Assembly (NCBI GenBank): GCA_949987705.1
Contig: OX465286.1
Location: 18,675,676 to 18,739,675 of the forward strand
Direction: 5' to 3'
DNA length: 64,000 nucleotides
DNA from: Thereva unica
Lineage: Eukaryota > Arthropoda > Insecta > Diptera > Therevidae
Under the pieces are notes generated by a model. It was not told the origin of the DNA. It saw nothing but the letters and a program-made list of their open reading frames with translations, and searched no databases. Below, one piece after another: positions 35,521 to 48,224 of the stretch (its first letter is position 1; each line of letters starts with the position of its first letter). The position numbers were made by a program, and so were the translations under genes.

Positions 35521-38500
35521 GAAATAAGACGGCGATGTTAGAAATAAGACGGAAGAACCAAGAAGAATAAGAAGAAGACGTTTTTAGAGATGATGAGGAT
35601 GAGAGGGAGAATGATGATGATGATGATGATGATGATAATAATGATGAAGACTATATGTGTATAAAACGCGAAGGAGAATTTCTTTGTGTGTATGTGTGTA
35701 TATAACAAAAATTGTGAAAGATAAGAAAGGAAGAACACAGAAAAACAACAACCCCCCACCTCCTCCATTCTCATCTCCAATCAACTCTTTCCAAGAAAGG
35801 AACAAGGAACTTAGAAGAGTAAAAATATTCTTAAAGAAGTTACAAAAGAATAAGACCAGTGTGTGTGTTTTTCTTCTCTTAGAGTTATTTTTGGTGAGTA
35901 CTGCTTTCACAGTTATTATTGTTATTGTTGTTTTTTTTGTTACAATCATCACATAGGAGTAATATGTTTTTTTTTTTTCGTTTTTTAAAGAACTAAAGTT
36001 AAATCGCTATTTTTTTTTTGTTATTGTGTGTCAAAAGAAGTACAAACCAACCAACCAAGAAGAAGTACAAACGAACCAACAAACTATGTTTCTCTTCGAA
36101 TTCTTTCTATTAGTCACTATAATACAAAAATTAAAAAAAAAATATTGATAATATTATTATAGTTGTTGTTGTTGATTTTTTTTCTGCATACACATATACA
36201 TATAAAAAAAAGACATTTAAAAAAAAATCAAATTATAATTTCAAAAATTCAACGGTCACACATTTCTCTTTCTCCGCATTCACACTCCAAAAAATTTCCA
36301 CATCTCTCCTTCATTCTTAATATCAAGAATAAAACTATCCACATCCGTACACACACATCTTATCCCAAAACGAATTTCGAAAGGAATTCTCCCTAGGAAC
36401 AAAACATATCCACCAAAAAAATATAAAGAAGACGCGCGTGGAAAGATCAAAAGAAACATGTGCATTTTCTTTCAATAATAATAATATGTAACATAAAAAC
36501 AACAACAACAATAAAATTTTCCAAAAGTCCCCTCTCTGTGACTTATATATCAATCATATTCTCATATCTCAAAAAAAAACCCCACCTAAACTAAGCAACC
36601 CCTTTTGTCTTGGAGACATTTTATAAATATAAGTATATGGCAAAGAAATTTTCCTTTTGAATATAAAAGAAAATATCTTATAAAATTTAAAAAATCCTTT
36701 CTATAGAAGAAGAAAAGGACGCATGACTTGTTTCATGATATATAAATTCTTCCCTACTACTACTACTACTAATATCCCAAATCTTACCCCTAAACTTCCT
36801 TATAACATTTTCTTCTTATATTGTGAATAAAAACACAAAAAAAAATTTCTCGCGCCAAATTTTCTTCACCAAAAAATTTTATTTTGTGTTTTTTGAAAAA
36901 GACCAAATTTTGCATAAACACAAAAACACACAAGTATATTCGGATACACACACAAACACAAACACACACATTTCTGTTTCATCTATAAAATATCCCACCA
37001 ACAAGTGTGTGTATGTTTCTTAAAAGCACACATAATATTCCCCCGCCTCCCCCCCCCGGAAAAAGAACATTTTAAGAAAATTTCCTTATAAGAGAAACAT
37101 ATAACCCTTCGTCCCTAATGTACATAGAAATAATTCGAAAACAACAACAAAATACCCATGTATGTGGGGGAGGGTTGAAGATGATATTTTGGATGGGAAA
37201 TTTGGAAATTTTCATTGTTGGTAGGGGCGCGAGACTGGATGTGTTGTTGCAAAACGCATCGCACGACCATAAATGTACATATATATATATATGTATAAAA
37301 TACACACTTTTTGGAGGGGCACACAAAAATCACCCTGTTTAAATATTTTTTTTTTTTGGTACAAAAAACAGATGATTCTTAACTGTCGTGATATGAGCAC
37401 ACATTATTTCCACATGGGAGTTAAAGGTTTTTTTTTTTTGGTGAACTTTGTTTTTATTATTATTATTTCATTGTTGATTCTATTTTTTTTTTATATTTAA
37501 TTTTTTTTTATATATTGTATAAAAAAAATTAACAAAAAAAAAACACTAAATTTTGTTTGTTTTTAAAAAAATAATACAAAAACACTTTTTTTTATTTTAT
37601 AATTTCAAAAAAAACAAAAAAAATTATTAATATTTTTATCATCGCAATCCACCAAAAAAAAAATATTTCACTTTTTTCCTTTTATAAAACCAAAAAAAAT
37701 TTTTTTTTTTCGATTTATATTTATAAAACACAAAAAAATATTTTTTTTTTTATTATTTATTATTATTTTATTTATTTTTTTATTTTTGTATATATTTATT
37801 ATTTTTTTATTTATTATTAATTTAATAACTATCGCGACACACATACACACACACAAAAATATTATAATAAATAAAAAATAAAATAGTTTAAAAATTAAAA
37901 AAAAAACGTTTTATTATTATTATTATTATTAATATTAAAACTCCGCTCGCGTATATCCATCCCGCAAGGACACTGTGCCCACGTTACACTTCACTTTAAA
38001 AAGGCCGTGTAGAGAGTGTGCAAGAATCGCGCACAGCAAACAGACCGTGTCCTAAAGAAGGAATTTCTTTATATTTCTCAAAAAACCAACAACAAAAAAA
38101 AACAAAAACAAAAACCAAAACAACCTCAAAAAACAAAAAAATATAACGGCCTGCCCCACACATAATTTCCTATGTAAGGAACACAAAACACAAAAAAAAT
38201 TATTAAAATAAGGGTAGAAGAGTAAAAAGAAATATAAAAACCCCGTTGGTTGTTGATAAGGAAAACAGAGAGAACAAACGGTTATAAAACGTCGACGGCC
38301 AACGGCTACAATCAAATGAAGAAGGAAAATCCTTCTTAGCCATATACCAAAACAGCCCCCCCCCCATAATACACCCACTCCCGTGACACCATCATCTCCC
38401 CGCCGCCCTATTGCAAGAACCAAAGACCCATTAAAGATGGTGTAGTGTAAGAAATTTGTAGAAGAAGAAGAACACAAGAAAAGACGACTACGAACAGGGA

Positions 38501-40400
38501 CTAGAAGATGGAGAAGAAGAAGAAGAACAACAAGGAGGAGAAAAACAGGAGCATAGTTTTTGTGCGTTTACTAGAATGTTAAGAGCACCACCGCCGGTGG
38601 TAGGGTGGGGGAGGGTGTTGAAGGCAGGTTAAGTATTTAAAAAAATAATAATAATAGAGAAAAAGGTTGATTTTATAGAAAACTAAAACTCCTATACCAA
38701 AAATAAAAAACCCCCAAAAAAAAACACAAAACAATTTTCTTTTAATACATACACTATTTCTACCCCCTCCCCTACCAAGTACCAAACCGCGCGGTATAAC
38801 ACTAACTAGAAAACACAAAACGTTAAAATCGAGAATACACCAGTAAAGAAGAGGGAAACAGGAAAAACGCCGGCCACAGAGCCCTAGAAGACCATGCTAC
38901 ACGAAACCCTGTTCATATAATAACAATTGTGTGGAGAAATTACAGAGAAAGCACACAGAACTAGATTCTAGAGTAGCAGAGATACTACGATATATACATC
39001 GCCCGCCTAAAAAGTCCAAGTCAGCCCCCCCCCCCAGTATTAACATTAAGAAAATCAACTGGGGAAAACTACAACACTTGTACTAAAATTCCAAAAACCT
39101 CCCTCCCACCCACGGCCGGCGCGCGGGAAAGCGGAAAAATATACCCAAAGGCTCTCACCACACGGTGGCGCTTTTAAATCAACCCCTCGCACTCATCCAT
39201 GTGTCTTCTCGACCAGCATCTTTTCCTTCCTTCCAGAATAGTATAAAGCGTGTTCAACCCTATTCATTCACCATAGAGCGCTGAACATAGAAAATTATTT
39301 CCTTTTTCCCCATACAACCCCCTCCCCCCACAATATATACGTTAATATAAGAATATCATCTTCCGTTTATCTCACGATTTTTTTTCATAGTTTCGAAGGG
39401 ACATACAATTTTATCGTGGTGTATTTTTGCGCGGGGAAAGAATATACCAAAAAAAACCCCACCCTCTACACAGAATATCATCGGACATACAAGCCCCCAA
39501 CTTGAGCAAACACAAAACCAGCCTAAAGGCAATTAATTTTCCTCCTTCGTGCGATTTCCCCAGTATAAATGAAGCTCTCTGTTTGGGAAAGCCCCCTTTT
39601 CATATCCCGGTGGTAAATGTCCTCGATTTTCGTCACCGGCCGCCCTCCCCCTTCGTCCCCAGCCGCCCTCCCCCCCTCAGAAAGAACCTCATCGCGTTCC
39701 GCAGAATCACCGCTCGGCACAACCAACATCCCCCTTAACACATTTCTATAATATCCTACAACCTCGACGACGACGACGACGACTCTTCTCCTTCTTATAT
39801 TCTTCTTCTTCTTGTCCTTCTTCATCTTCAGGCACAACCCCCACTATACCCACTAAAGTCGCACAAGATTCGAGAAATCGGAGAGCAGAATAAGGGTTCA
39901 ATTCGCAAGAGAATTCTGTGTGTGTTTATGGCTGTATGTGTTAGGATATATACATGTGAGACTTGAGGAAAATCTTCCAAGGATGTTACTACTATACCAG
40001 AAGACGGTATACAGCACCCCCTTAAAGCAGCCCCTTTGTGCCTATTAAGAAATATCTAAGAAAAGCTCCCGAGTAAAATGTCCTGGAGAAAATTTTGTAT
40101 AAGATTTCTCACATTCCATAAGGATATTTTTGCCCCTTGAAATGCAGATCCTTTCCAAGATGAAAATCTTATATTTTCGAAGAAGGACTTTTTGAAGGAG
40201 TTCACGAACTATCTTGGAAGTTATGTGGGAGAAACTCTTAGAAAATATCCTTTGGAGAGGAAATATATGTTAAGGAATCCTGCAAGTCCTTTCGTAAGAA
40301 AAAAAATCAAAGCAGGAAATTTGTTCTAAGTTTACAACCTTTTTACCTTCCATGTCCTTCTCCTCCTCCTCCTCCACAGTGATTAGCTTTTAGCAAAAAA
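35521..40400. other. Non-coding block with microsatellites and AAGGAY words
   Basis: A (gat)n tract lies at 35608-35636, (ac)n tracts at 36940-36970 and 37840-37855, a (cga)n tract at 39766-39783 and (ttc)n after it. From 36.6 kb AAGGAT/AAGGAC words are again frequent (36716, 37968, 38330, 39978, 40128, 40184, 40250), resembling 12.7-19 kb. GC-richer, cytosine-rich patches occur at 39100-39180 and 39600-39720. Open frames there are low-complexity and not supported as genes. Confidence 0.4.
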
Positions 40401-40811
40401 AATCCTCTAAGGATTTATTTGAAATAGGGTTTTAGTCTTGTGTTTCCTTTTCGCAAATTGAAAATATTTTAGGAAAAAAAATCTTATACGAAAGAGGTAG
40501 GTTAGGTAAGGACAGTAACTCCGCCCGCGTTTGGTCCCAAGTTCAGGATGTGAAAGGAGGAGGGTGGTCGAATTGCCGAATTGACCGAAGAAACTGGGCA
40601 AGAAACCGCGGCATCAACAGCAGCGTATCCGTTGCAGAGACTTCCCGCTCGGACCGCCAGCTAACGGATCAAAAAAGAAGAAGGTAAGGACAGTAGAGTA
40701 GTAGTACCAGTGTGAAGCTGGAAGAGAAGATAAAAAAATAGATGCCTACTTTTTGAACATCGTGGCTGTGCTGATTTTTTTTGGATGGATAGAGGAAGTC
40801 TATTTCAAAGT
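40401..40811. other. Unassigned mid-GC segment
   Basis: Composition matches the transposon block that follows, so it may be part of the minus-strand element's 3' region, whose end would lie to the left. No motif read. Confidence 0.4.
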
Positions 40812-41395
40812 CTAATGCACAAAGAAGGAGCGACTACCAACCAACGAACGATGGAAACGGATAAGCACCTTAAATGACCTCAACGAGTGCATGGTGGTAA
40901 GGAAGTCAGAGAGGTAGCAAGGACGTTCAGAGTAAAATATTTTATGTAGGAGAGTTAGTGCCATGACATTGAGAAAATGAAAGAGCCCACATCCCAGTAG
41001 TGAATTTTGCACGTCCGACACATGATCAGATCTACGGAGGTGAAAAACAAATCTCAGACAACCATTGAATGCGACCCTAAGTCGTTGATGACAGGACGAA
41101 TCAAGACACATATAAACTAGTGCGCCATGGAGAAAATGCGGCAGAATAAGGGATTTCACAAGCTTGGCATGGATAGAAGGTGATAACAGTTCCGCGAAAA
41201 GCCACAGTTATCGTAAGGTACCATACATCTTAGGCAGCATGAATGAAACATGATTATAACAGGAAATCTCTTGACACAATCAACGACAGGAGTAGGAACA
41301 TCACCTACTAATAGATTAGGAGTGTATTCCGAGAATATAGGACGCTGGCTGATAAGCAGTACTTGGGATTTAATTGGATTAAGTTTGAGAAAAGG
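40812..41395 (-). pseudogene. C-terminal reverse transcriptase region of a jockey-like non-LTR element
   Basis: The minus strand reads first, at about 41390-41330, LKLNPIKSQVLLISQRPIF (the LNP-K-K motif after the palm domain). After a frame change it gives MKSLILPHFLHGALVYMCLD (41159 downward), an FNGCLRFVFHLRRSDHVS stretch and LLGCGLFHFL, all typical of the thumb and C-terminal part of fly non-LTR polymerases. A stop-free piece of 115 codons remains. The palm with YADD is missing, cut where the plus-strand element begins. Confidence 0.65.
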
Positions 41396-41487
41396 GGGGC
41401 AATATCATACCGTCACCTCCTCGCTGGTGCCTCCTGGATAACTAACCGACGACGGACGTACCCAGTGCCCGGGGGTATAGCTCCCCA

Positions 41488-43275
41488 ACTCCTCCATTCA
41501 TTAATGGAAAGGAGGTGATAACAGAAAGCAAATCCAAGGCCGATTTATTGGCATCTCTGTTCGCCTCAAATTCTTCTGTACCCGAAGCTGATACGTCACC
41601 ACCGGTCCTCGATCGCAACGCCCACTCAATGGACGGAATTTTCTTCAGGACACGAGAGGTGTATAAATGTCAAGAAATGTGCCTCACCATTGGTTAAACC
41701 TCTGCGCAAACTTTTTGCCCTTTCCTATTTCTCCGGAGTTTATCCCAACTCTTGGAAACTAGCTCATGTTCAGCCAATCCCAAAAAAAGGTGAAGCCAGC
41801 GACCCCTTAAACTACCGCCCAATAGCAATAACTTCTGTTCTCTCCAAAATCATGGAGATAATAATCAAGAGAAGGCTGATGAAATATCTAAAATCTAACC
41901 AAATCATTCACAACAGGCAGTACGGATTTAGGCCAAAAAGGTCTACTGGCGACCTTCTTGTGTGCCTGGCTGAACACATCAACGAAAGCATCCATGGCTT
42001 CGGTGAGTCTGGTCTAGTTGCTCTGGATATCTCTAAGGCCTTCGATAGAGTATGGCATCCGGCTCTGCTGTCTAAACTCCAAGCTATTGGTATCGACTCA
42101 GTTCTAAGGAACTGGATTGAGAGCTTTCTTTCTGGCCGTTCAATCAAGGTATTATTGGATGGCGTTGAGTCCAACCCTCACTCCATTTCGGCCCGGAGTT
42201 CCCCAAGGGGCGATTCTCTCACCTACTCTCTTTCTTATATTCATTAATGATCTGCTCTCAATCCCATCCAATCCACTTCATAGTTTTGCCGATGACGGTA
42301 CTCTGTATTACTCATACCCCTCCGGCAACATAGGACAAGCAAGTGCCAGACCTTGTCACTTAGAACGTGAACTCATGTCCAACTCGCTTAGCGCGGACAT
42401 TAAACTCATTCTTGATTGGGGCCGCATGAATCGTGTTGAGTTCAATGAAAACAAAACCAAGTACTGTCTATTCTCCACTAAAACCTGCACCAACCTTCCC
42501 CCCATTTCAGTGGGCAAGGATAATATAACAGCTGATCCACATCTTAACATCCTCGGCGTGACTTTATCCAATGATTTGCGCTGGAATAACCACATACTCC
42601 AAGTCACCAAACAAGCGTATCAATGCCTCGGCTTCCTCAAGAGATGCAAGTTTCTCCTTCATCCAGCTGCCTTGGCTACAATCTATAAGGCCTACATTCG
42701 GCCCCGCCTTGAAAACAACTCGTATATCTGGGCGGGCGCCCCCAAAACCACCTTGGCTTGGCTAGACAAGGTGCAAAACCGCGCCATCAAACTCATTGGC
42801 GATAGCACCCTTTGCTCCTCTATCGATCCTTTAAGCCACCGTAGGAATGTAGCAGCGCTCAGCAAGTTTTACCGGTATTACCATAGCGACTGCTCCACTG
42901 AAATCAAAAACCTCCTGCCTACACGGAATTTTTTTCCCGCAACGCAAGACTAGCCAACTCAGCTCACCCCTTCACCCTGCAGCCCTCCCCTTCGCGCACA
43001 TTACGTTTTAGCAGTTCGTTTATAAATAGAACAACTCGATTGTGGAACTCTTTTCCGCAGTCGGTGTTTCCAAGCTCATATAACATCTCAGAGTTCAAAC
43101 GCAAGGTTCATCGACATCTACTACTCATGCACCCTCCAGACTCCTAACCTGTCCTATTCCATCTATCCTTCAGATCAAGCTTACTACTACTCATTGCACC
43201 ATGACTTGTACGAAATGACGGACTAGTAGTACAAAGGGTGTCTCCTAGGCTTAATCTTACCACAAAAAAAAAAAA
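41488..43275 (+). pseudogene. CR1/jockey-like non-LTR reverse transcriptase, broken by deletion and frameshifts, with poly(A)
   Basis: Three frames together give one protein: FINGKEVITESKSKADLLA (41497 on), then fingers DPLNYRPIAITSVLSKIME and LDISKAFDRVWH (to about 42190), palm GVPQGAILSPTLF and catalytic FADD (42288 region), then thumb and the C-terminal IYKAYIRPRLE (42679 region) and LSHRRNVAAL, to a stop at 43145. Breaks: a deletion near 41665 joins REVYKC to KKCASPLVK and removes the expected GPDGIP segment; a frameshift near 42188 within the GVPQG region; another near 42938. FADD keeps both catalytic aspartates. The 3' UTR ends in a 12-base poly(A) at about 43264-43275. It is truncated at the 5' end, with no ORF1 or endonuclease. 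Confidence 0.85.
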
Positions 43276-44171
43276 CTAGCTGGGCCACCCTATCCAATGG
43301 GGTATAATTCACGGATCCGGTCCTCCTGGTAGTGGGGTTGGGCCTTGGGCTAACTACCGGACCCTGTAAAAACACATCAGTTAAGAAGCCCGAAGCAAAG
43401 CCTCGGAACGGACGTGGAAAACGGCAACGACTACGGCAACAGCACCTGGAAATGATTTTCAGAACATGGAAAACGCGAAGTATGTACAGAACTGCAGCAG
43501 TTAAGTCACTATTAGACGAAGTGAGCAGATATAAAATAAAATCACTCGCGTTACAAGAGATCAGATGGATAGGAGACGGGACAATTGGCCTTGGCAACTA
43601 CAGGATATTCTACAGCTGCGGAAGGGAACATCATTTAGGAGTAGGCTTCATAGCATACAAGTCAATTATAGATAATGTGATAGAGTTCAAGCCAGTAAGT
43701 GAACGATTATGCTCAATACGACTCCGAACTAAGTTCTCTACCCTCTCAATCATAAATGTACATGCGAAGACGGAGGAGAAAGACTACACGACAAAGGACA
43801 CTTTCTATTATAAGCTTGAGCGCGCATATGATACGGCCCCTTCCAATGACATCAAGATGGTGATAGAAGATCTCAAAGCCAAAATTGGAAGGGAGAACTG
43901 GCACAGACCGACCATTGGAAAGGACAACCTCCACAAAACATCAAACGATAACGGACAACGTGTTATCGATTTTGCAATGAGTAAAAATATGGTCGTCAGC
44001 TCAACATATTTCCCAAGAAAGGACATTCACATATACACATGGCAATCCCCAAGCGAAAGATACTGCAATCAAATATACCATATTCTCATAGACAGAAGGG
44101 CAGCTTCCAGTATCCTGCAAGTAACAACCTGTAGGGGTGCAAATTGTGAATCGGACCACTTCCTAGTTTAA
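43276..44171 (+). pseudogene. RTE-like element: 5' leader and apurinic endonuclease domain
   Basis: An open frame of 279 codons (43332-44171) reads as the endonuclease that fly and other insect genomes annotate as craniofacial development protein 2-like, which belongs to RTE retrotransposons. Seen: SLALQEIRW (magnesium-binding glutamate kept), YRIFYSCGREHHLGVGFIAYK, SERLCSIRLRTKFS, NDNGQRVIDFA, SSTYFPRKDIH and the terminal SDH. Changed: the usual GDFNAKIGR reads EDLKAKIGR, losing the catalytic aspartate/asparagine pair, NQIDH reads NQIYH, and TWNVRS reads TWKTRS. The leader ggggttgggccttgggctaa matches the RTE 5' region in style. It follows the poly(A) of the previous element directly. Catalytically dead although still open. 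Confidence 0.85.
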
Positions 44172-45177
44172 GCTAGATTCAGATGCCGGCTGTCCACTCA
44201 AGAAAAAAGTACAACAAACAAAAGAAATTCGACGTTGATCGCCTACAAGACCGCATTGGACAACTACAGCAGAAAGGATCGGTCCAAGTCTAAACATGAA
44301 TAATGCAGATACAGTCGTATCGGAAGTGGGAATTCATACACGCGTTGACAGAAATGAAACCGATTTGAAACTAGTTTAAACTACTCGCGTGCGAATGTTT
44401 TTACCGGTCGGAAGCGATTTCAGTTGCGTGGTTGGACTTCATCTGAACTATACATGCCATTTTGCCACAACCTTGACACTAAAAACTATGTGGGCACAGA
44501 ACACCGATTGATCCAAAATCAGTTCTGCTCAGGTGTAGACAAAGGTTTCATTTTGATTGCAAACTGGTTGTGCGCGTGTTTATTGTGAAATAAGTTAGAA
44601 ATTGAGATTGCAAATCTGTCGACTCGTGTGCAGAGGGCCTTATACTCCACAAAATATTTCAATTCGTTGAAGATATCTGCCTACTAACAAATACAGCAAT
44701 AACACAAAATCTTCTAAGCACATTTATGTTCGTGTATCCGAACTACTGCGAATTACTGAGTTTCCTTCCATGCAGAGTTTACCCTAGGTTAACTCAGAAT
44801 AAGCGCCTACGGAAACGTGAGTTAAGTAATATTTCGTTAAATTCAAGAAAACTCCAAGAAACACGCCGGATTAAGCTGGGGTTTGCATATGTGTTTGTTA
44901 AGTGTGTGCACATATTCCAACGCAGACACGACGTAAAATTATTCATCGCTTCCTTCAAACCATGGAAACAGCATAGGGTTAACTTGAGGGGAAAAAGCTT
45001 TCTGTAAACTCAACGAAAACTCTACCCCGGTTCATGGAACCAAAGTAAATGTCAAGTTACCCTACGTAATTCACGTAATTTTTTTTTCAAGAACAGTGTA
45101 AAATTGCGAGAAGGTGAAATTAAGGTAGGCAGTGGCCGTTTAGAAAACTTAAAATACAAGGTGTGCAGTCAGAATAC
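44172..45177. other. Foreign segment between the two RTE parts
   Basis: The first half of the RTE reverse transcriptase is missing here. About 44555-44640 (ggttgtgcgcgtgtttattg, then tgcaaatctgtcgactcgtg) resembles 49798-49880, so this segment includes a repeat found again inside the Helitron region. No protein domain was recognised in the open frame 44726-45007. Confidence 0.5.
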
Positions 45178-45805
45178 AAGAAGAATTTACGGAGTCCTTC
45201 CCAGTAAAGCAAGGCTTAAAGCAGGGCGATGGGCTGGCACCCACGCTATTTAATCTCTGCCTAGAAGGAGTACTTCGCAAGGTTAACATTGATGCGAACG
45301 TAACCCTGCTTAACAAATCCAAACAGTTGGCAGGATATGCCGACGATATAAACTGCCTTGCCAGATCACTGTCATATCTTAGAGAGACATTCACAGAATT
45401 AGAAGATGGAGCAAAACACATAGGGCTGCAAATAAATGCAGAGAAGAGCAAGATTCTAATTCAGTCAAGGATGGAAAGAAGAAGAAGTAACCACAATACC
45501 ATCTGGGCGGAATATAACTATGAACGGGTATACCAATTTAACTACGTTTACATTGGGCCGGTCATGTCCAAAGAATGGATGACTCAAGGACACCAAAAAA
45601 GCCCTGTATCTACTACCAGATTGCAAAAGACCACTTGGCAAACCACAGTTAAGGTGGGAAGATAATGTTAAGGCCGATGCAGCAGAACTGCTCAACACAA
45701 AAAAGCTCGAGACAAGCTGCGGAGCATAGAGACGTCTGGAGGAAGAAGCTGATGGAGGTCAAAGCTCGAATTGGGCTGTAGAGCCATCGAAGAAGAAGAA
45801 GTTGC
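45178..45805 (+). pseudogene. RTE-like reverse transcriptase palm and 3' end with GAA tail
   Basis: Reads SFPVKQGLKQGDGLAPTLFN and then GYADDINCLARS (45333-45368), the RTE forms of the palm motifs, followed by GLQINAEKSKIL. A frameshift follows near 45470. The C-terminus RDVWRKKLMEVKARIGL ends in TAG at about 45780, then agccatcgaagaagaagaag. The same family as the 43.3-44.2 kb endonuclease is likely but not proven, as the middle is lost. Confidence 0.8.
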
Positions 45806-46120
45806 CGTTTAGATCAGATCGGCCGGCACGGCCCGATGAAGGCCACAAACTACTTAGTCTGACTGAGGGATGGTATTTCAGGTATATGACAGGCCGTGGC
45901 GTGCAGATGAAGTCATGATTCCCTACAGACAAAGGCGAAGACGTCAGCTTAACATAGCAGATTGTTAATTCAAGTGCAAAAATGTTCATGGCCTCAACGA
46001 AAACTTCAAGGCGGTTCTAGACTCACGCCGTGAACACGCGCGAACGCGAGTGTGGATGGTTTTCGCGCCTTGCTTTCCGTTCTTTGCCGTAAATTCACAG
46101 CTTGAAAGTGAATGGAAGTT
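45806..46120. other. Unassigned
   Basis: Mid-GC DNA after the RTE tail. No motif seen. Confidence 0.4.
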
Positions 46121-46756
46121 CAGGGCCTGTACTCCCGCAGACGAGACGATGAAGAAATGAAACGAAATAACGAGACGAGACGAAAATAATTTTCCTATTC
46201 CTGGAGACGATAATCTCGTATTGCCTTGCGTTTTTAAATTTTGGCCTATTATGCAAAACAAATTAAAACTATCAAAATAATTTACAATCCCAACTTACAA
46301 TTTAACCTCAAAACCGACGACACACAACAAGCACATGTCATCGGTTGGCTGATGAGATTCAACTCGTTTCAGGAGGCATAACACTCCAGCGAGTTGTTTC
46401 TCAAATGCCCCGATGCCAGAGTCGCGAAATGGTTGGAAGTAGGTGGAATAAAAAATATCGCGGCTAGGCTGTGGCAGCTCCTTCCTACTTCTCTTTCTCT
46501 TTCTACTCTCTATCTTCCGGCTAGAGCTGCTGTTTGACAATCTATACGAAAAATAGATTGTCGAACAGTACAAAGGGGCTTTCCCTAAGCCTCTAGCCTA
46601 TCACATAAAAAAAAGCACTAACGTCTGAACGAAGACGATTACAAATGTGTCATCGTTTGCTTAGACGAAAACGAGACGATATCGTCTTCCAAGGTAGCAT
46701 TTTGACAAAACGGCTTCGTTTTCGTTTCGTTTCGTCTTCTTCAGAAGTACAGGCCG
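46121..46756. mobile_element. Probable DNA transposon remnant with GGCCTGTACT ends, carrying a nested non-LTR tail
   Basis: Left end cagggcctgtactcccgcag, then many gacgaga and gaaacgaaa words. The right end read backward is ggcctgtacttctgaagaag followed by gacgaaacgaaacgaaaacg. The arms are similar but not exact. Between them 46310-46615 is unrelated and ends in the CR1-like 3' tail listed separately. CAGGGCC ends are common in hAT elements, but no 8-bp duplication was found. Confidence 0.4.
46545..46615 (+). pseudogene. Diverged CR1/jockey-like 3' UTR tail
   Basis: acagtacaaaggggctttcc, then taagcctctagcctatcacata and eight A residues match the last 60 bases of the 3' UTRs at 43.2 kb and 48.2 kb (gtacaaagg-tg-c-cctaagctta-actatcacata). 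Sequence before it does not match, so it may be a related family. Confidence 0.55.
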
Positions 46757-47559
46757 AGATCTTCAGGCACAGGAACTACCGGTAAATGCCCAAACACATA
46801 AAGATTTTTATCAGTTTTCTTGGACTGCAGGCCTCATACAGTTGGCGGCAGGTGAGTGTGTGCTGATGCTTTGCCCCAAGGCATAAACTTTCAGGCCGTG
46901 GCCTGCCGGCGGCCTGTGTGTAAATGGGAGCCTTAAGATATGGCTAAATCCTACACCAAAAATTTTACGCGGCTATTCAGAATCCAGAAAGTAGTATAGT
47001 AGCCCCGCGATTGTTTAGCCGCCACCGGCCAGCCAACCGCTCGCGACTCGGCGAATTCTGTAGTGTACGAGCCAAGTAACACTGACCCGTGAAAAGGTCT
47101 TTAGAATATAAAACTACAGGAAGGCACACGCCGAATTTTTGGCGTAATGAAATTCTTGTTGAATGAGTGCTCACGTTTTGGTAGTTGTGTGTCCACTACA
47201 AGTGGAATAGAGGAGGGGCAAGAAGGAGTCCAAATTATCAGTTATATCAAATAACTTGCACACAACCGGCCCGATTTGCTGTGGTTACAACTGTTAATAC
47301 GTATTTTTTAGTGGAAATACTAGAGATTTTTTAAAATTTGAAAAATCTCACGTGAGATTAGGGGGCGGTGGAGAGGCAGCGTTACCGTTCTACCACATTA
47401 TGTAGTAGTTTTCTACCCTTTTAGAAAACGATGATAATCTACTACACTACTACATCAATTTATCATTTTACTACCTTTTTTCGATATTTCTATTTTTTTT
47501 TATTCATGGCTAAATCGATTACAGCCTTAGAATAAAGAACTTCAGGAAAGGCCTCAATC
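46757..47559. other. Unassigned, possible DNA-transposon ends
   Basis: aggcctgccggcggcctgtg near 46885-46915 and ggcggcaggtgag near 46850 look like short inverted repeats of a decayed element. 47395-47475 repeats ctacta-type words. No coding motif. Confidence 0.35.
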
Positions 47560-48197
47560 ATGCAAATTCCTCCTTCAGCCGTCGGCCAGGGCTACAATAT
47601 ACAAGTCCTACATTCGTCCCCGCCTCGAATACAACTCGCATATTTGGGCTGGGGCCCCGAAAACCACCTTAGCTTGGCTGGACAAGGTGCAAAGTCGCGC
47701 TCTCAAACTTATTGGCGATAGCGCCATTTGCTCCTCAATTGACTCATTAAGCCACCGTAGGAATGTAGCAGCCCTTACAAAATTTTACCGATTTTACCAC
47801 AACGATTGCTCTTCTGAAATAAGTAACCTCATGCCTCCACGGCAACTTTTCTCCCGCAACACTAGACTTGCCCGCTCGGCTCACCCTTATAGTCTACAGC
47901 CCTTATGTTCGCGCACACTCCGATTTAGAAATTCGTTTATAACAAGAACAACACGACTGTGGAACAACTTACCTCAGTCAATATTCCCGAACTCATACAA
48001 CACCCAAGAGTTCAAGCGCAAGGTTCACCACCATCTCCTCCAACACCCACCCGACTCCCCCTAATCTATCCTATCTCTCTCTCTATCCTTCGAGCTAAGC
48101 TTACTACTAGACATTGCACCATGACGTGTACGACATGACGGACCAGTAGTACAAAGGATGACACCTAAGCTTAGACTATCACATAAAAAAAAGGCCT
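47560..48197 (+). pseudogene. Second copy of the CR1/jockey-like family, 3' end only
   Basis: Starts inside the thumb region (PSAVGQGYNIQVLHSSPPRI in a shifted frame, then one open frame from about 47640) and covers NSHIWAGAPKTTLAWLDKVQ, LSHRRNVAALTKFYRFYHND, LFSRNTRLARSAHPYSLQP and TRLWNNLPQSIFPNSYNTQEF to a stop at 48062-48064. The C-terminal 125 codons are intact, unlike the first copy. The 3' UTR matches 43.15-43.27 kb and ends tcacataaaaaaaa (about 48180-48191). A 5'-truncated and more recent insertion. Confidence 0.85.
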
Positions 48198-48224
48198 CAA
48201 TCAAATACGTGTACGTGAACGTAG

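Noticed and set aside
39427..39837. Open frames on both strands in a cytosine-rich patch
   Set aside because: Biased composition, no start context, no splice sites and no recognisable domain.
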